7,593 nt of DNA from an uncultured Collinsella sp. (GCA_902470265.1 CABRFW010000073.1:1-7593); one strand, 5' to 3'. Counted from the stretch's first letter, positions 1 through 6,518 are shown. A program made the numbers and translations. The notes: generated from the sequence alone by a model not told the origin.

Positions 1-1
1 C

Positions 2-475
2 GGTAAAAACGAGTATCCCAACCTGCACGAATACCATCTGATCGGTGTCGCCACGGGCATCTATTACTCCGAGATCGACAAGGACATGGCACGCGTGCTC
101 ACTAACGTGCTGCAGCCGCAGGACAAGGTGTTTGGCCTTATGACCTACGGTGGCAAAAACAAGTGGTACGGCAAGGATATCGATGGCATCTGCCGCATGA
201 GGCAGGCCATCTTTATGGGTGTCTACGGCTGCCCCGGCTTTGATACGTGGGGGCCGTTCAAGCTCGCCGGCGGTGTCCAAAAGGGACACCCGACCGCCGA
301 GGAAATTAAGGGCGCCGTCGACTTCTTCGACAAGATCGAAGACGAGTATGGCGAGATCATCGTCGAAGAGTACGCCAAGCGTGAGAAGCGTCTAGCCTAC
401 GAAAAGGAGCATCCTGCGGGAGGTCTTGTGGCCGGCGTCAAGCGCACGGCAAAGAAGATCGCTAACAAGCTGTAA
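2..475 (+). CDS. Flavodoxin-like domain protein, 3' part only (5' end outside window)
   Basis: The reading frame is open to the left edge of the window and ends at TAA 473-475, so 157 residues of a longer protein are visible. The visible start contains an IGVATGIYY segment (about residues 14-22), followed by a hydrophobic strand KVFGLMTYGG. This pairing, a glycine-rich loop after a strand and then a strand ending in a small-residue loop, is what flavodoxin-fold proteins show around their FMN-binding loops, so an electron-transfer or NAD(P)H-oxidoreductase-like role is possible. The C-terminal 50 residues are helical, highly charged and end in a lysine-rich tail. An ATG at 86 is in frame but lies in the middle of the fold, so it is not taken as the start. 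It has no visible link to the sugar genes, which converge on it from the other strand. The family call is tentative because the N-terminal FMN phosphate-binding loop is not visible. Confidence 0.6.
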   Translation, partial: GKNEYPNLHEYHLIGVATGIYYSEIDKDMARVLTNVLQPQDKVFGLMTYGGKNKWYGKDIDGICRMRQAIFMGVYGCPGFDTWGPFKLAGGVQKGHPTAEEIKGAVDFFDKIEDEYGEIIVEEYAKREKRLAYEKEHPAGGLVAGVKRTAKKIANKL

Positions 476-506
476 CTGTGAAGGTGCTTTTGAGCGTTTA
501 ACCCAT

Positions 507-544
507 ACGGCGGGTCCGAGCAGATTCGGGCCCGCCGTCTTTTT
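507..544 (+). terminator. Rho-independent terminator of the flavodoxin-like gene
   Basis: Two 13-base arms (507-519 and 526-538) pair fully, with one G-T wobble, around a 6-base loop. They are followed by TCTTTTT on the + strand. The hairpin begins 31 bases after the stop of the upstream + strand gene. The minus strand side has no T run after the stem, so it is a good terminator only for the + strand gene. It also sits in the convergent gap 6 bases from the end of nagA and may contribute to stopping that transcript. Confidence 0.9.
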
Positions 545-550
545 CTATCG

Positions 551-1720
551 TTACTCGGTAAAGGCGTTGCCGACGCTCTGGCCGCCAACATACGTCTCGA
601 CGAGGGTGAGCTCATGGTCGAACACGACAAAGTCGGCGTCGCGACCCGGCATGATGCTGCCGCACTTATCCTCGATGTGCGCGGAGCGTGCCGGCACCTC
701 GGTTGCCATGCGAATGGCGATATCGGCGCTGGCGATGCCCCAGTCAACGATGTTCTTGACGCCCTGGGCAAGCGTGAGCACCGAGCCGGCAATGCTCTTG
801 CCGTCAGCAAGCCAGCACAGGTTGTCCTTCATGATGACGTCCATGCCACCACTGGTGTAGCTGCCCTCGGGCATGCCGCCGCAACCCAGGCAGTCGGTGA
901 TGAGCACCGTGTGCTGCCAGCCCTTTGCCTGCAGCAGTGCCTTGATGGCGGCAGGGTTTACGTGCTTGCCGTCACAGATGATCTCGGCGTAGGTCTCGGG
1001 CGTGGACATGGCTGCACCCACGACACCGGGCTCGCGGTGATGCAGCCCGCGCTGGCCGTTATAGGTATGCGTAAAGCAGCTGGCACCGGCGTTGATGGCG
1101 GCGATGCACTCATCGTAGGTGGCGTCGGAGTGACCGATGCTGGTCACCACACCCTTGGCGTTCAGAGCAGCTGCATAAGCAGCGGCACCGTCGCGCTCGG
1201 CCGCCATGGCGCTCTTAACGATGCGACCACCCGCAGCCTCCTGCCACTGATCGAAGACCTCCTCGGAGGGATCGATAAGATAAGCGGGGTTCTGCGCGCC
1301 CACGTGCTTCATGGTAAAGAAGGGGCCCTCCAGGTAGATGCCTTGGATACGAGCACCACAGAAGTCGGGGCCGCGACCCTCGTCCGCCTGGGCGATGGCG
1401 GCGCAGGCGTCCTTGATCTGCTCGACGCCATCGGTGAACGTCGTGGGCAGCCAGCTGGTGGTACCGCGACGGGCGAGCTCAGTCGAGCTGATATCGATGC
1501 CCTCGGGATCGTTATCGGTAGTTGAGTGGTTGTAGAAGCCGTGGATGTGAGTATCGACCATACCCGGCGCAATCCACGATCCTGTGTAGTCCTTAATCTC
1601 GCAAGAGGGCTCGTCGGCCTGCCAGGCGCCAAAGACGCCATCCTCGACCATAAGATAGCCGCCCAGTTGCGGGCCTGCCGGCAAGAAGAACTTGTCAGCC
1701 TTAATTGCGTATGTGCTCAT
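551..1720 (-). CDS. nagA: N-acetylhexosamine-6-phosphate deacetylase (NagA/AgaA family)
   Basis: This cytoplasmic amidohydrolase removes acetate from N-acetylglucosamine- or N-acetylgalactosamine-6-phosphate. It has 389 residues, the usual family length. The metal and active-site signatures are in order: HxH in VDTHIHG (H58, H60), E131 in YLEGPF, H197 in IGHSDATY, H218 in FTHTYNG, the LHHREPG segment (H227, H228), DGKH (H253) and the catalytic Asp D276 in LITDCLG. The HxH pair is intact, as in Bacillus-type enzymes and unlike E. coli NagA. An in-frame start exists at 1786, but the extra 22 residues match nothing expected. The ATG at 1720 has an AAGGAG site 5 bases upstream, so it is chosen. 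Next to agaS and an Aga-type PTS the substrate is more likely GalNAc-6-P (AgaA role), but sequence alone does not separate the two. A terminator stands between agaS and this gene, so it either has its own promoter or depends on read-through. Confidence 0.93.
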   Translation of the reverse strand: MSTYAIKADKFFLPAGPQLGGYLMVEDGVFGAWQADEPSCEIKDYTGSWIAPGMVDTHIHGFYNHSTTDNDPEGIDISSTELARRGTTSWLPTTFTDGVEQIKDACAAIAQADEGRGPDFCGARIQGIYLEGPFFTMKHVGAQNPAYLIDPSEEVFDQWQEAAGGRIVKSAMAAERDGAAAYAAALNAKGVVTSIGHSDATYDECIAAINAGASCFTHTYNGQRGLHHREPGVVGAAMSTPETYAEIICDGKHVNPAAIKALLQAKGWQHTVLITDCLGCGGMPEGSYTSGGMDVIMKDNLCWLADGKSIAGSVLTLAQGVKNIVDWGIASADIAIRMATEVPARSAHIEDKCGSIMPGRDADFVVFDHELTLVETYVGGQSVGNAFTE

Positions 1721-1725
1721 ATGCA

Positions 1726-1731
1726 CTCCTT
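1726..1731 (-). promoter_or_regulatory. Ribosome binding site that fixes the nagA start
   Basis: The minus strand reads AAGGAG, then TGCAT, then the ATG at 1720-1718. This is a near-ideal Shine-Dalgarno sequence at 5-base spacing and supports the shorter start over the in-frame codon at 1786. Confidence 0.85.
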
Positions 1732-1760
1732 GCTTCTTGAAGCAGTTGACCGTGGTGATA

Positions 1761-1789
1761 CTTATACCCGGTCCATGTAAAAACAAAAA
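1761..1789 (-). promoter_or_regulatory. Weak candidate promoter for nagA
   Basis: On the minus strand TATAAG (1761-1766) matches the -10 consensus in five of six positions and lies about 40 bases before the nagA ATG. No good -35 hexamer is visible: the right distance falls inside the T run of the agaS terminator. The promoter is proposed mainly because a strong terminator separates nagA from agaS. Confidence 0.3.
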
Positions 1790-1821
1790 GCGCCCGCCCG
1801 CCGTTATGAGCGGACGGGCGC
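1779..1821 (-). terminator. Rho-independent terminator after agaS
   Basis: On the minus strand, 12-base GC-rich arms (1810-1821 and 1790-1801) enclose an 8-base loop. The single C-A mismatch seen on the + strand becomes a G-U wobble in the minus strand RNA, so the hairpin is best formed by that transcript. It is followed by TTTTTGTTTTT (1789-1779). It begins 19 bases after the agaS stop codon and ends the agaS message before nagA. Confidence 0.9.
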
Positions 1822-1839
1822 CCTTACAGGGGGACGCGA

Positions 1840-3006
1840 TTAAGCGGTGAAGGGGTGAATCGTCACGCCCTTAACCACGCGGTTGACCGTGCCGGTGGGG
1901 CTCGGCGTATCGGGCGTGTTGCCCACGCGCACGGAGTTGAGCAGGCTGATAGCCTGGGCAAACATCACGAACGGCAGAGCAAGGTAGCCCTCGGGAAGTG
2001 CCTCGTAACCCTTAAAGGTGAAGGACTCACCCTCATAGACGGTGGCACCTTCCTGCTGAACGGCGATGGTGTGCTGAGCGATCTCGTCGCCACCGATCTC
2101 GTTGAGGATGTCGATGTCGTATTGACGGGTGTAGGCGTCGTTGTTGACGAACACGAAGACGAGCGTCTTATCGTCGACGAAGGACTTAGGTCCGTGACGA
2201 TAGCCCATGGAGGTGTCGTAGGAAGTAGCGACCAGACCGTGAGCGAGCTCGAGGATCTTGAGCTGGCTCTCCTGGGCAAGGCCACCGAAGGAGCCAGAAC
2301 CCAAGTAGGTCACGCGGTTGAAGTCGCCAGCCAGGTAATCGGCAATCTCGGGCTCACGGGAGATGACCTCCTCGCCCATCTTGGCGATGGTCTCGACCCA
2401 CTCGGCCTTCTGCTCGTCAGAGGCAGTGTCGAAAATAAGGGTGGAGAGCAGGGTCATGCAGGAATAAGAACCGGTCATGGCGAAGCCCTTGTCGTTGGCG
2501 CGCGGAATGAGCAGCGTCAGCGCATTGGGATCATCGGCAGACTCGACGGCGAGCTTGCCCTCGGGAGCGCAGGTGATGTTGAGGAACTTGACGTTGTGGA
2601 CGAGCTCCTTGGCAACGGCAACGGCGGCAAGGCTCTCGGGGCTGTTGCCAGAGCGGGCAAAGGAAACCACGAGCGTGGGATCCTCGGCGCGCAGGAAGTC
2701 ACGCGGGGCGCTCACGATGTCGGTCGTGGCAATGGGCTTAAAGTCGTAGAGATCAGTGTTGCCAGCGTGACGCAGGTACGGGGCGCAAGTATCGCCAACG
2801 TAGTCGGACGTACCGGCACCAGTGAAGACAACGGACAGACGGCCCTCGCCCATAGCGCGAGCCTCGGCCAGGAAGGCCTCGATGGCCTCCTTGTTCTCGC
2901 GATAGATGTTGAGCGTATCACGCCAAAGCTCGGGCTGCTGAGCAATCTCGGCCGTGGTGATCTGGGCGCCGAGCTCGGTGAGCTCCTCGACACTCTTCTC
3001 GAACAT
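1840..3006 (-). CDS. agaS: AgaS-type sugar isomerase (SIS domain), galactosamine-6-phosphate deaminase/isomerase
   Basis: This cytoplasmic protein of 388 residues has tandem SIS domains and is about the length of E. coli AgaS. The first SIS domain (about 45-190) holds the phosphosugar loop FTGAGTSDYVG (61-71) and the serine-rich SFARSGNSPES (115-125). The second (about 220-360) holds LGSGSFGGLA (235-244) and the family signature GYRHGPKSF (268-276). In studied bacteria AgaS converts galactosamine-6-phosphate to tagatose-6-phosphate with release of ammonia, the step after deacetylation by NagA/AgaA. The ATG at 3006 has AGAGAGG 8 bases upstream. A TATAAT box and a GntR-type operator precede it, so it has its own regulated promoter. 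Read-through from gntR (114-base gap with no terminator) is also possible. Older annotations call this family tagatose-6-phosphate ketose/aldose isomerase. A GlmS-like or glucosamine-specific role is less likely because the AgaS-specific signature is present. Confidence 0.92.
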   Translation of the reverse strand: MFEKSVEELTELGAQITTAEIAQQPELWRDTLNIYRENKEAIEAFLAEARAMGEGRLSVVFTGAGTSDYVGDTCAPYLRHAGNTDLYDFKPIATTDIVSAPRDFLRAEDPTLVVSFARSGNSPESLAAVAVAKELVHNVKFLNITCAPEGKLAVESADDPNALTLLIPRANDKGFAMTGSYSCMTLLSTLIFDTASDEQKAEWVETIAKMGEEVISREPEIADYLAGDFNRVTYLGSGSFGGLAQESQLKILELAHGLVATSYDTSMGYRHGPKSFVDDKTLVFVFVNNDAYTRQYDIDILNEIGGDEIAQHTIAVQQEGATVYEGESFTFKGYEALPEGYLALPFVMFAQAISLLNSVRVGNTPDTPSPTGTVNRVVKGVTIHPFTA

Positions 3007-3045
3007 TTCTAATACCTCTCTCTAGAAGTAATCCTCTGACGTGCA

Positions 3046-3074
3046 ATTATACACTTCGGTTGGTTATCTGGTAG
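3046..3074 (-). promoter_or_regulatory. agaS promoter
   Basis: On the minus strand a perfect TATAAT (3051-3046) lies 39 bases before the agaS ATG. At 17-base spacing the -35 position (3074-3069) reads CTACCA, a poor match to consensus, and falls inside the palindromic operator. A repressor bound there would cover the -35 region. A start of transcription near 3039 would give a short leader of about 33 bases. Confidence 0.65.
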
Positions 3075-3081
3075 TAACCAG
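3068..3081. promoter_or_regulatory. GntR-type operator, copy 1 (agaS promoter)
   Basis: CTGGT-AGTA-ACCAG is a perfect 5+5 inverted repeat with a 4-base centre, and with one mismatch it extends to 7+7. It resembles the TGGT-N4-ACCA core bound by HutC-subfamily GntR regulators of amino-sugar genes (DasR/NagR type). Its first 13 bases recur at 7360-7372 in front of the PTS operon. It overlaps the -35 region of the agaS promoter. Confidence 0.75.
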
Positions 3082-3120
3082 TTAAATGCAAAGAATCACC
3101 ATATGGAAACGATGCGAGCA

Positions 3121-3852
3121 CTAGTTACTGCGCTGGTGGTAAACCTTGTATTTAAACTGATCGGCACGAGCAACCGAGAGTGTGTACTCCACTACCTCGT
3201 TTGACTCGTTATACGTAGTCCTGACCAAATCGAGCACAGGCGAGCCCTCGACAATTCCCAAAAGGTGGGCATCGGTGGGACGGGCTATGCTCGCATAGAA
3301 CTCCTCTTCGGCCACGCGAATCTTTTGCTGAAAGTCCTGCTCAATCACATCGTAAAGCGGCTTACGCTCCAGCAGCGGTCGCTTTAGGGACAGAAATTGA
3401 CGAACCGGTAGATAGCTGCGTTCGACCATCATGGGCATGTTGTCGGCAGAACGAAGGCGCTTGAGCTTAAAAATGCGATCACCGATGCGCAATCCCATAT
3501 GCTCGGCCAGATTCTTATCGGCCTCCATCTCGCAAAACTCGAGAATCGTGGTCTCGGGTTCTCGACCCATCGCGCGCATCTGCTCGGTAAAGCTGTAGGA
3601 CTGCATAAGATTGGTTGCTTTTGCCGAACGGTCGGTCACAAAGGTACCGCGACCGTGCTGCCGAACCACCAGTCCTAAACGCTCCAGTTCCTGCAGAGCC
3701 AGGCGTACCGTAGTGCGCGAGAGACCATAGCGCTCCGATAGTTCGCGCTCGGAAGGAATCATGTCACCGGCGCGATATTCATGGTCGATCTTTTCGGTCA
3801 GAATATCGACCAGCTGATCGTACAGCGGTTGCTTACGCGCTCCGATCGCCAT
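3121..3852 (-). CDS. GntR-family (HutC subfamily) transcriptional regulator of the amino-sugar genes
   Basis: The protein has 243 residues in two domains. The N-terminal winged helix-turn-helix (about 8-75) shows the standard GntR pattern: PLYDQLVDILTEKI, then GDMIPSERELSERYGLSRTTVR (29-50) and the wing GLVVRQHGRGTFV (60-72). The C-terminal part (about 90-237) is a UTRA effector domain with LKRLRSADNMPMMVERSYLP (130-149) and a closing VEYTLSVARADQFKYKV. UTRA regulators of this group bind phosphorylated amino sugars and lose DNA affinity. An upstream in-frame TTG (3873) exists, but the ATG at 3852 has GGGAGG 5 bases before it and starts just ahead of the conserved domain, so it is preferred. 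It lies between the PTS operon and agaS, both of which carry the same operator-like palindrome, so it is the likely repressor of both. The effector and exact symbol (nagR or agaR type) cannot be decided from sequence. Confidence 0.9.
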   Translation of the reverse strand: MAIGARKQPLYDQLVDILTEKIDHEYRAGDMIPSERELSERYGLSRTTVRLALQELERLGLVVRQHGRGTFVTDRSAKATNLMQSYSFTEQMRAMGREPETTILEFCEMEADKNLAEHMGLRIGDRIFKLKRLRSADNMPMMVERSYLPVRQFLSLKRPLLERKPLYDVIEQDFQQKIRVAEEEFYASIARPTDAHLLGIVEGSPVLDLVRTTYNESNEVVEYTLSVARADQFKYKVYHQRSN

Positions 3853-3857
3853 CCTAT

Positions 3858-3863
3858 CCTCCC
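3858..3863 (-). promoter_or_regulatory. Ribosome binding site that fixes the regulator's start
   Basis: The minus strand reads GGGAGG, then ATAGG, then the ATG at 3852-3850. This supports the ATG start over the TTG seven codons upstream, before which no comparable site is seen. Confidence 0.75.
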
Positions 3864-3875
3864 ATTTTCTCAAAC

Positions 3876-3930
3876 TCGGCTACTACCTTGGGTGTTTAGC
3901 ATTATCTGTCTGCCACACCCGAATCAACAA
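3876..3930 (-). promoter_or_regulatory. Possible regulator-gene promoter with degenerate operator
   Basis: On the minus strand GATAAT (3906-3901) is a five-of-six -10 match, with TTGTTG (3930-3925) 18 bases upstream as a weak -35. Just downstream, 3889-3876 reads AAGGTAGTAGCCGA, which matches 9 of 14 positions of the operator at 3068-3081 and could be an autoregulatory site. The -10 match is reasonable; the operator match is weak. Confidence 0.35.
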
Positions 3931-3931
3931 G

Positions 3932-3970
3932 AAAACAAAAGCCGCGCGCTCTTTCGAGCACGCGGCTTTT
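3932..3970 (-). terminator. Rho-independent terminator of the PTS operon
   Basis: Ten-base arms AAAAGCCGCG/CGCGGCTTTT (3937-3946, 3961-3970) continue through one pair at 3947/3960 into four more pairs (3948-3951, 3956-3959) around a TTTC loop. The inner C-A mismatch on + becomes a U-G wobble on the minus strand, giving a 15-pair hairpin followed by TTTTGTTTT. It stands 67 bases after the EIID stop and separates the PTS operon from the regulator gene. Confidence 0.88.
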
Positions 3971-3994
3971 AACATACACATGGCTTAAGGGGTC

Positions 3995-4023
3995 GGGGTG
4001 TGAGCCGCGTAGGGACACACCCC
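3995..4023 (-). other. Second hairpin downstream of EIID
   Basis: GGGGTGTG (3995-4002) and CACACCCC (4016-4023) pair perfectly around a 13-base loop. It lies 14 bases after the EIID stop and ahead of the terminator at 3932-3970. There is no T run, so it is not a terminator by itself. It may protect the 3' end of the PTS message. Confidence 0.5.
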
Positions 4024-4036
4024 TCAAGCTAGAGCC

Positions 4037-5119
4037 TTACCAGATGCTCGGCCAGAGACCAAGCGGGCCAGCGCCCAGGATGCCGAGGACGAAGAGCAGC
4101 AGAATGCCCTTGGTCGGGGTCCAGCTGTGCTTAGCGAACATGTAGTAAAGCAGCAGCGTAAGCATAAGCGGGACGAGCTTCGGGACGATGGTGTTGAGGG
4201 TGTCGGCAACAGAGAAGTTGACCGGATCCTCGGTAACGGTGCCGTAGGTCACGGACTCCATGCCGTTGCCCAGATCGGTGACGCCGCACTCGACAGCGTT
4301 GCCGTCAGCATCGGAGGCGGTAAGGGCGTTGCCGTCCTTATCGGTCATGGCGATGGTACCGGCCTCAGCGGTCTCGGTATCGATGCCCTCCATACCGGTG
4401 AAGTTCTCGGCCTCCTTCTCGGAGACGATCACGGTAGTAGCGGAGAGGCCACGGGTGGTGCCGTTGGGGATCTGGAGGTTGATCTGGGTGCCACCCATGG
4501 TGACGACCAGGCAACCGACGACGAAGACGCCCATGATGGAAGCAGCACGCGTGAAGGCCTGCATGTTGGCGGTCAGAGCGTCAATAGCGCTGGTGCCAAG
4601 CTTGTAGGACCAGTTCATGAGCCAGAAGCGCAGAGCGAACTGGACGGCGTTGAAGATCACCAGGAAGATGATCGGCGCAGCAGCGTTGCCGTTGATGGCC
4701 ATGTTGGAGGTGATGCCGGCCGTGATAGGCACGAGCGTCAGCCAGAACAGGGCGTCACCGATACCACCGAGCGGGCCCATTGCGGCGACGCGGACGGCGC
4801 GGATCGTGGGGATGTCAACCTTGTTCTGCTCGAGCGAAAGCACGATGCCCATAACAAAGGTGACAAGGAACGGGTGGGTGTTGAAGAACTCCAGGTTGTG
4901 GCTCATGGAAGCCGCGAGGTCGTTCTTGTTGGTGTGGATCTTCTCCAGACCGGGGATGATGGAGTAGAGCCAGCCGGCGGCCTGCATACGCTCGTAGTTG
5001 AACGAGGCCTGCAGGAAGCAGGAGCGCCAAGCCATCTTGTTGAGGGTCTTCTGGTCGAGCTGCGGAGCAGGAGTGAGATCCTCGTAGTGCTCCGGGATCA
5101 CATACTCATTAGATGCCAT
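4037..5119 (-). CDS. PTS EIID membrane subunit, mannose/N-acetylgalactosamine family, with acidic insertion
   Basis: EIID pairs with EIIC to form the membrane channel of mannose-family PTS. The N-terminal part (about 22-180) has family hallmarks: LDQKTLNKMAWRSCFLQASF (21-40), NYERMQAAGW (41-50), SMSHNLEFFNTHPF (71-84) and MGPLGGIGDALFWLTLVP (114-131). Hydrophobic segments lie at about 148-166, 193-210, 306-326 and 337-350. The protein has 360 residues, clearly longer than the usual 260-305. The excess is a polar, acidic, glycine-rich stretch at about 219-302 between the last membrane segments (see findings). The ATG at 5119 is chosen because GGAGGTGA (5128-5135) precedes it; an upstream in-frame codon at 5152 would add 11 residues. 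The start overlaps the EIIC stop by 11 bases, implying coupled translation. Confidence 0.92.
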   Translation of the reverse strand: MASNEYVIPEHYEDLTPAPQLDQKTLNKMAWRSCFLQASFNYERMQAAGWLYSIIPGLEKIHTNKNDLAASMSHNLEFFNTHPFLVTFVMGIVLSLEQNKVDIPTIRAVRVAAMGPLGGIGDALFWLTLVPITAGITSNMAINGNAAAPIIFLVIFNAVQFALRFWLMNWSYKLGTSAIDALTANMQAFTRAASIMGVFVVGCLVVTMGGTQINLQIPNGTTRGLSATTVIVSEKEAENFTGMEGIDTETAEAGTIAMTDKDGNALTASDADGNAVECGVTDLGNGMESVTYGTVTEDPVNFSVADTLNTIVPKLVPLMLTLLLYYMFAKHSWTPTKGILLLFVLGILGAGPLGLWPSIW

Positions 5120-5909
5120 CTTCGAAGTCACCTCCGTCAGAAACAGCTGCACCCTTCAGCTCGGTCTGCTGCTGGAAGTCCCAGAAAGCGATGCCGAAGC
5201 CGATGAGAGCGAGGATGAGCAGAGCAGGGGTTGCCAGCGAATCGTTGGCAACGGTGATGAGCGCGAGGCCAAAGCCCATGAGGAAGAAGCCCCACATATC
5301 GCGGTTCATCATAACCTTGAGCAGGACGGCGAAGCCGACGAAGCGCATCATGCCGCCTGCAGCGGAGAGACCGGTCTGCAGCCAAGTCGGGATGGCGGAA
5401 GCGATGGTCTGACCAATGGTAGCGCCAGCGATGAAGAACAGGGTGACGACGACAGCGAAGATCAGGCCGAGCAGAGCCATGGCGAAGTAGTTCAGGCGCT
5501 CGATGCCCTTGGTGTCCGCGTTGTGAGCCATGTTATCGGCCGTGGACATAAGCGGGGACATAAGCGTGAAGACCAGGGTAACGCCGAGCTGGCCAAGCAG
5601 AGCGAACGGAATGGCGAGGCCGACTGCCGCGTTGGGCTCGAGGCCCGTGGCGATAGCGAGAATGGCTGCCATGATGCCGCCGATGACGGCGTTAGGCGGC
5701 TGAGCGCCTCCGATCGGCATGTTGCCGATCGTCATGAGCTGATAGGTACCACCCACGAGAAGACCGGTGTTGAGGTCGCCAAGGATAAGACCGATGACGG
5801 CGCCGGTGACGATGGGCTGATAGAGAGACTCGAGGAAGTCAAACTGGTCGATTGCCGCGATGAACGTGACGACGAAGACCAGAGCGATCTGGATGATCGA
5901 GTATTCCAT
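5109..5909 (-). CDS. PTS EIIC membrane subunit, mannose/N-acetylgalactosamine family
   Basis: This 266-residue membrane protein forms, with EIID, the sugar path of a mannose-type PTS. It has several hydrophobic segments (about 4-20, 32-56, 74-90, 95-118, 143-162, 190-199, 206-222, 227-244). Family motifs include DQFDFLESLYQPIVTG (21-36), LGDLNTGLLVGGTYQLM (43-59), PIGGAQPPNAVIGGIM (65-80) and ADTKGIERLNYFA (131-143). The GAQPPN loop and the NADTKGIERLNY segment resemble E. coli AgaW/AgaC (GalNAc/galactosamine type) more than ManY, which supports GalNAc as substrate. AAGGAGG (5916-5922) lies 6 bases before the ATG, the strongest ribosome binding site in the operon. The tail is acidic (DGGDFEDGI). 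A 90-base gap with two inverted repeats separates it from EIIB, unlike the tight IIC/IID and IIA/YajC junctions. Confidence 0.93.
   Translation of the reverse strand: MEYSIIQIALVFVVTFIAAIDQFDFLESLYQPIVTGAVIGLILGDLNTGLLVGGTYQLMTIGNMPIGGAQPPNAVIGGIMAAILAIATGLEPNAAVGLAIPFALLGQLGVTLVFTLMSPLMSTADNMAHNADTKGIERLNYFAMALLGLIFAVVVTLFFIAGATIGQTIASAIPTWLQTGLSAAGGMMRFVGFAVLLKVMMNRDMWGFFLMGFGLALITVANDSLATPALLILALIGFGIAFWDFQQQTELKGAAVSDGGDFEDGI
5128..5135 (-). promoter_or_regulatory. Ribosome binding site that fixes the EIID start
   Basis: The minus strand GGAGGTGA, inside the end of the EIIC gene, lies 8 bases before the ATG at 5119. It is a strong Shine-Dalgarno sequence and argues against the longer start at 5152. 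Confidence 0.8.
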
Positions 5910-5932
5910 CTTGCTCCTCCTTTCAAAATGAA

Positions 5933-5983
5933 TGTACGCACTTTGGATTTCACGTACAGAATGTCAGGGTTTCATTCCTGACA
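5933..5983 (-). other. Two intercistronic hairpins between EIIB and EIIC
   Basis: TGTCAGG/CCTGACA (5962-5968, 5977-5983) forms a perfect 7-pair stem with an 8-base loop. TGTACG/CGTACA (5933-5938, 5953-5958) forms a 6-pair stem with a 14-base loop. They lie between the EIIB stop (6000) and the EIIC ribosome binding site (5916-5922). No T run follows, so they are not simple terminators. A role in message processing or stability is inferred. Confidence 0.5.
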
Positions 5984-5999
5984 ACGTGGATCATGAGGA

Positions 6000-6482
6000 T
6001 TACGAGAAGAGCTTGCTCGTGTCCTCAACAGGCGTGCTCGGAACGCGCCTGATCTCCAACTCCACCCCCAATTCCTGCAGCTCTTTAAACGCAGCGACAT
6101 CCTCGTCGTTAACTGCGACGGAGGTGGCGACTTGGCGCTTTCCTTCCGACATGTGCATGTTGCCGATGTTTACCTTCTTTATAGGCACACCGCCCTTGAC
6201 GAGCGTAAGCACGTCTTCCGGTGTTTCGGCCACGATGAAGATCTTCTGGCGCGGGCTCGCCTTGCCAATGACGTCGATGGTCTTCTGCAGAGAGAAGAAA
6301 CGCGTAGCGACGCCGGCGGGAGCGGCCATCTTCATGAGGTTCTGGCGCATGGTGTTGGACGCCACGTCGTCGTTGGCGACGAGGATGAGGTTGGAGCCCA
6401 GGGTGGAGTTCCACTGGGTGGCAACCTGACCATGAACCAGTCGGTTATCGATGCGGGTAAGAAGAATGTTGGGTTCTGCCAT
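6000..6482 (-). CDS. PTS EIIB subunit, mannose/N-acetylgalactosamine family
   Basis: This cytoplasmic phosphocarrier takes phosphate from EIIA and passes it to the sugar at the EIIC/EIID channel. It has 160 residues, normal for a stand-alone EIIB. The active-site segment LLTRIDNRLVHGQV (7-20) carries the phosphorylated histidine H17. Further family features are the strand LILVANDDVASN (32-43), FFSLQKTIDVI (62-72), and the KIFIVAETPEDVLTLVKGG (80-98) and VNIGNMHMSEGKRQV (104-118) segments. The NIGNMHMSEGK motif is typical of the AgaV/AgaB and sorbose/mannose EIIB group. It starts at ATG 6482 with AAAGGAAG about 9 bases upstream, 36 bases after the YajC-like gene, in the same operon. Confidence 0.93.
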   Translation of the reverse strand: MAEPNILLTRIDNRLVHGQVATQWNSTLGSNLILVANDDVASNTMRQNLMKMAAPAGVATRFFSLQKTIDVIGKASPRQKIFIVAETPEDVLTLVKGGVPIKKVNIGNMHMSEGKRQVATSVAVNDEDVAAFKELQELGVELEIRRVPSTPVEDTSKLFS

Positions 6483-6518
6483 GTTGATCAGCTTCCTTTC
6501 GTTATTTGCTGACGACAG

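Noticed and set aside
614..1525. Open frame on the + strand opposite nagA (303 codons)
   Set aside because: It is the antisense shadow of a well-supported gene, with low-complexity Gly/Ala/Val composition.
1751..1770. GGTGATACTTATACC as a further operator before nagA
   Set aside because: The GGT and ACC half-sites are separated by 9 bases instead of the core spacing of the two strong sites, and the centre does not match.
1855..3012. Long open frame on the + strand opposite agaS (385 codons)
   Set aside because: It mirrors agaS almost end to end, has no recognisable domain, and is rich in Gly, Val, Leu and Asp as expected from the complement of a GC-biased gene. AgaS is certain.
3099..3106. 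CCATATGG palindrome between gntR and agaS
   Set aside because: It is short, common by chance, and not linked to the promoter elements.
3853..3873. Upstream TTG start for the GntR-type regulator
   Set aside because: The ATG at 3852 has a strong ribosome binding site lying within the extra codons, and the conserved domain starts just after it.
4127..5206. Long open frame on the + strand opposite EIID (359 codons)
   Set aside because: It is highly charged with no family motif, no ribosome binding site was noticed, and it lies wholly over the certain EIID and EIIC genes.
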